A DNA stretch of 64,000 nucleotides from Haladaptatus cibarius D43. GTDB taxonomy: Archaea > Halobacteriota > Halobacteria > Halobacteriales > Haladaptataceae. A program made the translations under genes and the position numbers. Positions 58,325 through 64,000 of this stretch are shown in pieces. The stretch is from the NCBI RefSeq assembly GCF_000710615.1, contig NZ_JDTH01000002.1, positions 364,082-428,081 of the forward strand, given 5' to 3'. Position 1 is the stretch's first letter. Each line of letters starts with the position of its first letter. The notes under the pieces were generated by a model. The model made no database searches. It saw nothing but the letters and a program-made list of their open reading frames with translations, and was not told where the DNA came from.

Positions 58325-60481
58325 TTACGTCATCGTCGGTTGCACGAACTCACGTGCCACGTCGAAGTGACGTGCTTCGATGACGATTTCGTCCGCGCGC
58401 TCGTTCGCTTCTTCCGGACTCCACTCGTCGGCGGCCTCCCGAATCGCCCGCATTGAAGCGTTTCTGACGAGAGCCTCCAAATCCGCACCCGTGTAGCCCT
58501 GCAGTTCTTCCGCAAGGGCATCCAAATCCACGTCGTCGGAAAGCGGTTTGTCGCCAGCGTGAACCGAGAGAATCTTGCGCCGTCCTTTCTCGTCCGGCGC
58601 TGGTACCTCGATGTGGGATTCGATTCGACCGGGACGCAGCAGGGCCGGGTCGATGGCGTCCCGGCGGTTGGTCGCCGCGAGGACGACGAGATTCGGGTTT
58701 TCGGTCAGACCGTCGATTTCGGTCAGCAGTTGGGAGACGACGCGCTCCGTGACTTCGTGTGATTCGCCGCGTTGGCTTGCGAGCGCGTCGATTTCGTCGA
58801 AGAACACGATTGCCGGGGAGGCCTGTCTAGCTCTGTCGAACACCTCCCGGACGGATTTCTCACTCTCGCCGACGTACCTGTCGAGGAGTTCCGGCCCGGC
58901 AACCTGCACGAAGTTCACGTCGCTTTCGCCCGCCAAAGCTCGCGCGAGGAGCGTTTTCCCGGTTCCGGGCGGGCCGTAGAGGAGAACGCCACTCGGTGGT
59001 TCCGTCTTTGTCGCTTCGAACAGATTGGCGTACGAGAGCGGCCACTCCACCGCTTCGATGAGCGTCTGCTTTGCTTCGTCAAGGCCGCCAACGTCCTCGA
59101 ACGAGATTTCCGGGGCTTCCGCGACGAACTCCCGCATGGCGGACGGTTCGACGCTGGCCATCGCGGTGTTGAAATCCTCGCGGGTGACTTCGACCGAAAG
59201 AAGTTCTTCGTCGTCCGAACCCTCGTCTCTCGCTCGGCGGAGCGCGGCCATCGCCGCCTCCGTGACGAGCGCGTGGAGGTCGGCCCCGACGAAACCGTGA
59301 GTAGTGGCCGCGAGTCGTTCGACGGATACGTCGCCCGTGAGCGGCATGCCGCGAGTGTGGACTTCGAGGATTTCGCGGCGGCCCGCTTCGTCCGGGGCAC
59401 CGATTTCGATTTCGCGGTCGAATCGACCACCGCGACGGAGCGCGGGGTCGATTGCGTCAACGCGGTTCGTCGCGCCGATGACGACGATTTCGCCGCGCGA
59501 TTCGAGGCCGTCCATCAGCGAGAGCATCTGTGCGACCAACCGATTCTCCATGTCGCTTTCGTCGTCGCGCTTCCCGCCGAGGCTGTCCACTTCGTCGAAG
59601 AAGATGATGGCTGGGGCGTTTTCGCTCGCCTCGTTGAAGATTTCGCGGAGGCGTTCTTCGCTCTCGCCCTTGTACTTGCTCATCACTTCCGGGCCGGAGA
59701 CGGAGACGAAATGCGCGTTGACCTCGTTCGCCACCGCCTTTGCAATGAGGGTTTTCCCGGTTCCGGGCGGGCCGTAGAGCAGGACGCCTTTCGGCGGGTC
59801 GATACCCAGTCGGCGGAACAGCGCTGGGTTCGACAGCGGCAGCTCGACCATCTCCCGAACGCGGCGGAGTTCCTCGTCCATGCCGCCGATGTCCTCGTAG
59901 GTCGCCCCTGTGACCTCCGTCGTGTCAGTCACTTCGCTCGATTCGTCGGAGGTGGTCGGAATCACGGAGTCCGCGAGTTTCGACAGGGAGACGTTTACCT
60001 CGGTGTCGGTCGTCACGCGGACGGTTCCGCCGGGGTCGGTTTTCGAGACGACGAACAGGCCCGCATCGCCCAATCGTTCGATTCGTGCGCGTTCCCCGGC
60101 GCTGACCGGTCTATCCAGTAGTTCGCGTTTCGTCGCGGATTCTAAGGTGTCCACGTCGTCGAGCGAGAAGTTCGCCTTCGGAACGACGGTTATCGACTCG
60201 GCGTCGGAGATGGTGATGGGCCGAACTGATACCTTGTCGCCAATTTTGACGCCCGCATTGGCGCGGGTTTCGGCGTCGATCTGCACCGTGTTTTTGGGAA
60301 CCGTACTCGCGGCGGGCCACACCTTGACAACTGTCGTTTGACCGCCTTCGAGGGCGATAGTGTCGCCGCTCAGGACGCCGAGTTGTTTTCGTGCGCCATC
60401 CGTAATTCGGGCGATACCCCGCCCGCCGTCTCGCTTTTCCGCGCCCCTGACGGTGAGAGAAACCGTCGGTTTTTCAGTCAT
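58325..60481 (-). CDS. cdcH: CDC48/p97-type AAA+ ATPase (CdcH)
   Basis: A 718-residue protein. The N-terminal domain (MTEKPTVSLTVRGAEKRDGG) is followed by two AAA modules, each with GPPGTGKT (residues 237-244 and about 500-507) and Walker B (FFDEVDSLGG; FFDEIDALASQ) and SRH arginines. It unfolds proteins for the proteasome and disassembles complexes. The start at 60481 matches the family; the upstream in-frame part is not conserved-looking. It ends a few bases after the convergent HTTM gene. Confidence 0.95.
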   Translation of the reverse strand: MTEKPTVSLTVRGAEKRDGGRGIARITDGARKQLGVLSGDTIALEGGQTTVVKVWPAASTVPKNTVQIDAETRANAGVKIGDKVSVRPITISDAESITVVPKANFSLDDVDTLESATKRELLDRPVSAGERARIERLGDAGLFVVSKTDPGGTVRVTTDTEVNVSLSKLADSVIPTTSDESSEVTDTTEVTGATYEDIGGMDEELRRVREMVELPLSNPALFRRLGIDPPKGVLLYGPPGTGKTLIAKAVANEVNAHFVSVSGPEVMSKYKGESEERLREIFNEASENAPAIIFFDEVDSLGGKRDDESDMENRLVAQMLSLMDGLESRGEIVVIGATNRVDAIDPALRRGGRFDREIEIGAPDEAGRREILEVHTRGMPLTGDVSVERLAATTHGFVGADLHALVTEAAMAALRRARDEGSDDEELLSVEVTREDFNTAMASVEPSAMREFVAEAPEISFEDVGGLDEAKQTLIEAVEWPLSYANLFEATKTEPPSGVLLYGPPGTGKTLLARALAGESDVNFVQVAGPELLDRYVGESEKSVREVFDRARQASPAIVFFDEIDALASQRGESHEVTERVVSQLLTEIDGLTENPNLVVLAATNRRDAIDPALLRPGRIESHIEVPAPDEKGRRKILSVHAGDKPLSDDVDLDALAEELQGYTGADLEALVRNASMRAIREAADEWSPEEANERADEIVIEARHFDVAREFVQPTMT

Positions 60482-60558
60482 ATCGCTTACTCGTCGCCCG
60501 ACCATCTTCAGGGTTTCCCGCAGAAACGCATTTGTCCGATGGTGACCTGGCTTCAATT

Positions 60559-60693
60559 ATGGTGTCCCAAACCCAGCGCGACGACCTGACATGGTACCGA
60601 TGTGAGGAGTGCGGGTTGTTGTTCGACGACCGAGGAGATGCCAAACAGCACGAAACGAACTGCGACGCGGAAGACCCATCCTACATTCAGTAG
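60559..60693 (+). CDS. 44-residue C2H2-type zinc-finger protein
   Basis: The protein starts MVSQTQRDDLTWYRCEECGL, with Cys15 and Cys18, then His31 and Cys35 (QHETNC), giving a C-x2-C...H-x3-C zinc finger. It is of the kind common in haloarchaea and is divergent from cdcH. Function is unknown. Confidence 0.7.
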   Translation: MVSQTQRDDLTWYRCEECGLLFDDRGDAKQHETNCDAEDPSYIQ

Positions 60694-60766
60694 GTGGTTC
60701 GACTAACCGATTATTTTCGATTCGCGCAGGCAGAGTATTGAAAGGGGTTGCCGTCGTTTACGTTCT

Positions 60767-60913
60767 ATGGGATACGACACGACTATCGGCTGGTCGCTGT
60801 TCACGTCAGGCGTCGTCACGCTCCTCCTGAAATGGCTCCCCTACGATTCGCTCTACTGGGGTATCGGCCTCCTCCTGGTGGGATTCCTGATAATGACACG
60901 GCGACTCTTCTAA
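60767..60913 (+). CDS. 48-residue two-helix membrane protein
   Basis: MGYDTTIGWSLFTSGVVTLL begins one helix, and LYWGIGLLLVGFLIMTRRLF is a second. The basic end (RRLF) would lie inside. The size and organisation are typical of unassigned haloarchaeal small membrane proteins. Confidence 0.55.
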   Translation: MGYDTTIGWSLFTSGVVTLLLKWLPYDSLYWGIGLLLVGFLIMTRRLF

Positions 60914-61052
60914 CGAAGAGAATTGAGCAACTGATGAACACTCGTTTCACGCCGTTTCACCGGTACAAATCGTATTTTTAGATTCACTCTAAATCTAATT
61001 TTGTTAAATCTAATGAACATATTCATACTCCTGCTCGGAAAGTAAAACACGA

Positions 61053-61967
61053 ATGGCCGACCACCGCACCCAATTTCTCAAGGCGTCGTGGGTCAACGTC
61101 ATCACGAACGTCCTCAAAATCGTGGTAGAGGGCGGACTCGGACTGGCGTTCGGAAGCCTCGCGCTCGTGGCCGACGCCGCCCATTCCGTCGCCGACCTGC
61201 TGGCCAGTGCGGTGGTGCTGATTTGGGGCCGCCTCTCGTTCGAAGGCCCGGACGAAAATCACCCACACGGACACGAGCGCGTCGAACCTCTCACCGCCCT
61301 GTTCGTCGGCGGAATGCTCGTGCTCCTCGGTCTGCAACTGCTCGCTGACGCGTGGCAAACGATTCAATCTTCGCCCGAATCACACTACAGCATCTACCTC
61401 GTGGCGGCGCTCGCGTTCGCTTTCGCCGACCGCTACTTCTGTTACTGGTACACGAAGCACGTCAATCGGGAAGTTCAGTCGCCCGGCCTGTCGGCACTGG
61501 TCGCCGACAGCAGAAACGACCTCTACACGACCGGCGCGGCGGTCGTGGGCGTGGCGGGAATGGCGGGTGGGTTTCCCATCCTCGACCCGATTGCGGGCGG
61601 ATTGGTTAGCCTGCTTGTCATCCACCAAGGTATCGAAGTCGCGCGCGAGAACGTCGATTACCTCATCGACTCAGCCGCCCCGGAACACGTCCGCGAGGAA
61701 CTACGGGACGAGATTCGAACTCACGACGACGTTCACGGGGTGCACGATTTTACGGTGTACCACGCCGGAACCGTCTACGAAGTCGAGTTTCACGCCGAAG
61801 TGTCCGCAGACCACAGTTTCGTCGAAGCGCACGACATCGAGACGGATTTGAGAAACACGCTCCTGTCACGGGACGACGTCGGCGACGTTCACATCCACTT
61901 AGACCCGGCAGGAATGGGTGAGTGGAAGGATGCCGAGGAAAAGAGAGTGTCGTCGTCCGCGAACTGA
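61053..61967 (+). CDS. Cation diffusion facilitator (CDF) family transporter
   Basis: A 304-residue exporter of divalent cations. It has six membrane helices in the first 200 residues. The metal-site helices contain ALVADAAHSVADLL and ALVADSRNDLYTTG (the D-x3-D type motifs), and a His-rich loop ENHPHGHERVEPL follows helix 3. The C-terminal cytoplasmic ferredoxin-like domain has HDDVHGVHDFTVYHAG and VHIHLDPAG. The ion (Zn, Mn, Fe or Cd) is not assigned. Confidence 0.92.
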   Translation: MADHRTQFLKASWVNVITNVLKIVVEGGLGLAFGSLALVADAAHSVADLLASAVVLIWGRLSFEGPDENHPHGHERVEPLTALFVGGMLVLLGLQLLADAWQTIQSSPESHYSIYLVAALAFAFADRYFCYWYTKHVNREVQSPGLSALVADSRNDLYTTGAAVVGVAGMAGGFPILDPIAGGLVSLLVIHQGIEVARENVDYLIDSAAPEHVREELRDEIRTHDDVHGVHDFTVYHAGTVYEVEFHAEVSADHSFVEAHDIETDLRNTLLSRDDVGDVHIHLDPAGMGEWKDAEEKRVSSSAN

Positions 61968-61990
61968 CTTTTAACGGGGCAACGGGGATT

Positions 61991-62332
61991 TTACGCGATT
62001 ACGAGCAGGGTAGACATCCCGAACAGCAGGAGTCCAATCCCGTAGAACACCGACCACGCGCCGGCGTGGTCGCGGTTCGGCGGGTCGAACACGTCGTTTG
62101 ACCCCGCCGAACCGAGGGCGGTTGCCGCCCCGGCAGGAGTACCACTGCGTATGACGCCTGCACCGTCTCCTCCACTCGCCGCGCGACCGAGGAGGAGCAT
62201 ACCCGTGGCGACGGCAGCTAAAAGCACGTAGCCGCGGATGGAGGGCGGAAGCACGTACCCGACTGCGACAGTCCCGCCACCGAGCAGAATCGTGTATCGT
62301 CCGACGTTTCGAGCGAGGAAATTCCAATCCAT
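61991..62332 (-). CDS. Small membrane protein, function unknown
   Basis: A 113-residue protein with three hydrophobic segments: about residues 11-28 (YTILLGGGTVAVGYVLPP), 34-50 and 94-111 (FYGIGLLLFGMSTLLVIA). A Gly/Ala/Ser loop separates the last two. The family is unrecognised. It is convergent with the CDF gene. Confidence 0.65.
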   Translation of the reverse strand: MDWNFLARNVGRYTILLGGGTVAVGYVLPPSIRGYVLLAAVATGMLLLGRAASGGDGAGVIRSGTPAGAATALGSAGSNDVFDPPNRDHAGAWSVFYGIGLLLFGMSTLLVIA

Positions 62333-62412
62333 ACATTCTATTGCGCATCAATCGTTAAATGTTTTCTCCAAAACTGAAAATAAGTACATTCACCTATTTT
62401 TCACAGGGGGAA

Positions 62413-62643
62413 TTATTGTGCGACCGTTCGGTAGGCAACACGGCCGATAACCGCGATTCCGAGAAGAACGGAGACGACGCCGGAGAGGAACAGCAAGACG
62501 AGGAGTAAAAAGCCCCAATTCAGGTAGTTCAATGGCGTCGTGAAAATGTAGCGAAGCACGCTCAAATTCGCCGACGTGATACCCAACAAACCGAGCAGTA
62601 TCGCTCCGTTTCCGAGTGCTAATTGAGTCAGAGTGTTCTTCAT
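62413..62643 (-). CDS. Small membrane protein, function unknown
   Basis: A 76-residue protein with two or three hydrophobic segments (ALGNGAILLGLLGITSANLS; GFLLLVLLFLSGVVSVLLGI). No motif or family is recognised. It is leftward, in a cluster of small membrane genes. Confidence 0.6.
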   Translation of the reverse strand: MKNTLTQLALGNGAILLGLLGITSANLSVLRYIFTTPLNYLNWGFLLLVLLFLSGVVSVLLGIAVIGRVAYRTVAQ

Positions 62644-62737
62644 TCGGAACAGTTTCGATAAATACCAAAAATAGATTCCGTATCGTTACTGGTTCAGTTC
62701 GACAAATTTAGGCGGCGGTGGCACAATTTTCCCACGA

Positions 62738-62914
62738 ATGCCGCCAATCGAAACCTATCTGACTGCAATCGTCGTCCTCCTCACGCTCATCGCCGCGCTG
62801 TTAGTCGGTGTCGTCGTCAGCCTCGGTGCAGGCGCGATGGTGAGTTCCTCTTTAGTGCTGGTTCTGCTTGGAATCATCTTCATGACGATTCACGCAGAAC
62901 GAAATTCAGCCTAA
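62738..62914 (+). CDS. 58-residue two-helix membrane protein
   Basis: The protein starts MPPIETYLTAIVVLLTLIAA and continues with a second hydrophobic segment (SSLVLVLLGIIFMTIHAERN). It is a typical small haloarchaeal membrane protein without a known role. It overlaps the end of the convergent gene by 9 bases. Confidence 0.6.
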   Translation: MPPIETYLTAIVVLLTLIAALLVGVVVSLGAGAMVSSSLVLVLLGIIFMTIHAERNSA

Positions 62915-63154
62915 CTCCGCCCGCTCGCGGTGTTCGTCCGCCAACCGCTCCGCGTGTTCGCGCGACTGGCAGGCTTCCCAGCGAACCTGTTCGGCCCTGC
63001 TGTAGGTCAACTCGGTTTTCAGTTCGTCGCGGAGGACGCCGCTGCCGATTGTTTTTATCTCGCCGCCGGAACCGAGTTCGTACATCCCCCAGCGCTCCGG
63101 GGCTTGTCCAACCGTCGCCCTGTCGAGGGACTGCCAGCGCTTTTTCAGGGGCAT
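62906..63154 (-). CDS. Haloarchaeal conserved small protein, function unknown
   Basis: An 82-residue protein. MPLKKRWQSLDRATVGQAPE, then RWGMYELGSGGEIKTIGSG and a helix (YSRAEQVRWEACQSREHAER) give a strand-hairpin and helix outline, like a GIY-YIG-reduced fold used in some small haloarchaeal proteins. No catalytic residues can be named. It lies directly behind the 63156 gene, one base apart, in an operon. Confidence 0.7.
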   Translation of the reverse strand: MPLKKRWQSLDRATVGQAPERWGMYELGSGGEIKTIGSGVLRDELKTELTYSRAEQVRWEACQSREHAERLADEHRERAELG

Positions 63155-63155
63155 T

Positions 63156-63584
63156 TCACTCCTCGTTCACGAACTCGAACGAGCGTTCTCCCAGTTCGTC
63201 CTCTTCGAAGACGAAGACGCGCCCACGAGCGATTTCCGGGTCTGCCTCGATTTCGACGGCGTGGCCGTCCGAGCGAACCGTCACGCCGGGGAACAGTTCC
63301 TCTTCCTCGCCGGGTTCGATGATGATTCGGCCGACGCCGGTCGATTCGAGGATTTCGTCGTGCGTATCCCGGTCGTTGACGTAGGTCATGACGCCTTCCG
63401 TCTCGGTCGGGTCGGTGACGAGCACTTGGATGAGTTTGCCGGGTTGGGTTCTAAGGGTGTCCTGCACCTTCTTCGGAACGCCGTTGTAGAACGCTTCTCG
63501 GCCGTCAGTGTATTCGACGACGATACCGTCCTTCGTGAGTTCGACGCCGAGTGTGTCGGGGGAAATGTCGCTCCGGACGCTCAT
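63156..63584 (-). CDS. Haloarchaeal conserved protein (DUF5796-like), function unknown
   Basis: A 142-residue soluble acidic protein starting MSVRSDISPDTLGVELTKDG. It is strand-rich (IVVEYTDGREAFYNGVPK; LIQVLVTDPTETEGVMTY; IIIEPGEEEELFPGVTVRSD). From memory it resembles haloarchaeal DUF5796, unverified. An in-frame ATG three codons upstream is an alternative start. It is co-transcribed with the 62906 gene. Confidence 0.7.
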   Translation of the reverse strand: MSVRSDISPDTLGVELTKDGIVVEYTDGREAFYNGVPKKVQDTLRTQPGKLIQVLVTDPTETEGVMTYVNDRDTHDEILESTGVGRIIIEPGEEEELFPGVTVRSDGHAVEIEADPEIARGRVFVFEEDELGERSFEFVNEE

Positions 63585-63718
63585 ACTCCGCATTTGGGTA
63601 GGGACGGGGAAAAGACCCGCGTTCCGCGATACATCTCGTCACCGATACGCCTCGACACCATCATCCAGTTCGAAACCGGCCACGGGAATCAAATAATTGG
63701 AACGGGTACTGCCGACTA

Positions 63719-64000
63719 ATGGAAACTGCCGTAATAGCCATGCGACTGGTCGCCGGACTGTTGTTGATTCTGGCGAACGGATTTTTCGTCGCCATCGAGT
63801 TTGCCCTTACCCGTGTTCGCCAGTATCCGGAATCGGAGTTCGACACTCCCGGACTGCGGCGAGCGTGGGAGATGACAGACAACCTCGAACTGTATCTCAC
63901 CAGTTGTCAGGTCGGAATCACCGCGTCCAGTATCGCGGTCGGTATCGTCGCCGAACCGGCACTGGCAGCCATATTCGAACCACTATTCGGAAATACGGCT
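63719..64000 (+). CDS. CNNM/HlyC-type membrane protein, N-terminal part (3' truncated by window edge)
   Basis: The first 94 residues of a transporter of the DUF21/CNNM (hemolysin-C-like) family, which usually continues with CBS domains and a CorC_HlyC domain. METAVIAMRLVAGLLLILAN and GFFVAIEFALTRVRQ are the first membrane helix and the conserved FF(V/T)A(S/I)E(F) motif, and LELYLTSCQVGITASSIAVG is the typical second region. Related proteins take part in Mg2+ or Co2+ homeostasis. The rest lies outside the window. Confidence 0.88.
   Translation, partial: METAVIAMRLVAGLLLILANGFFVAIEFALTRVRQYPESEFDTPGLRRAWEMTDNLELYLTSCQVGITASSIAVGIVAEPALAAIFEPLFGNTA

Noticed and set aside
1-64000. CRISPR array or cas genes
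   Set aside because: I saw no regularly spaced repeat array and no Cas motifs; the CHAT-like protein is not accompanied by a type III effector.

Overview
The window is chromosomal DNA from a halophilic archaeon (class Halobacteria). The evidence is its archaeal and eukaryote-type information genes (S3Ae, S15, S17e, Pcc1, RNase P component 4, a CDC48-type ATPase, an RPA operon, an Lhr helicase), strongly acidic proteins, Tat-type signal peptides, halocyanin and haloarchaea-restricted small proteins. GC-rich coding sequence is interrupted by one clearly AT-richer island. The genus cannot be fixed from sequence alone.

Layout. 1-5.4 kb: the end of a citrate-lyase/malyl-CoA-lyase-type gene, glutamate dehydrogenase, a halocyanin-like lipoprotein, and a leftward operon S15 - RecJ-like DHH protein - Pcc1 - S3Ae. 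5.7-11.8 kb: an integrated element inserted in the 3' end of a tRNA-Ala(GGC) gene. It is bounded by 28-bp direct repeats (5713-5740 and 11733-11760) and carries a tyrosine recombinase, small unknown proteins, a winged-helix regulator and an AT-rich two-gene operon (cytosolic protein plus four-helix membrane protein). 11.8-13.7 kb: a further accessory patch with a partial third att copy, an orphan C5-cytosine methyltransferase and a small gene homologous to one inside the element. 14.2-24.6 kb: a type IV pilus-like locus (PilB-type ATPase, PilC-type membrane protein, five membrane-anchored pilin-like proteins and one large convergent pilin-like protein). 24.7-31.4 kb: small membrane and zinc proteins, a voltage-gated-type K+ channel, a DsrE-like protein, tRNA-Arg(CCT), TatA, an HD phosphohydrolase, two glycosyltransferases and RNase P component 4.

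31.8-40.5 kb: archaetidylserine decarboxylase, several small zinc or antitoxin-like proteins, a ferritin-like protein, a FilR1-type regulator, a VOC protein, a degenerate metallo-beta-lactamase-like protein, a CHAT/caspase-like protein tail-to-tail with a 44-residue membrane peptide, and a ribbon-helix-helix protein. 40.7-51.5 kb: mostly housekeeping: DUF555, M19 dipeptidase, 8-oxoguanine glycosylase, acylphosphatase, S17e, aspartate-semialdehyde dehydrogenase, the archaeal riboflavin-pathway reductase, an arylsulfotransferase-like membrane protein, and the rpa1-rpap1-rpe operon. 51.8-64 kb: Lhr-type helicase, pyroglutamyl peptidase, an Lrp-type ligand-binding protein, a Tat-exported unknown, an HTTM membrane protein, CdcH, a CDF cation exporter, several small membrane proteins and the start of a CNNM/hemolysin-C-like protein.

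The strongest leads for an undescribed system are: (1) the AT-rich two-gene operon at 9187-10630 inside the tRNA-Ala element, whose soluble-plus-four-helix architecture recalls known membrane-linked antiviral systems without recognisable sequence identity; (2) the CHAT-like protease plus small membrane peptide at 37434-39668; and (3) the homologous small genes and extra att remnant that tie the methyltransferase patch to the element. Functions for these three are inferred, not shown.
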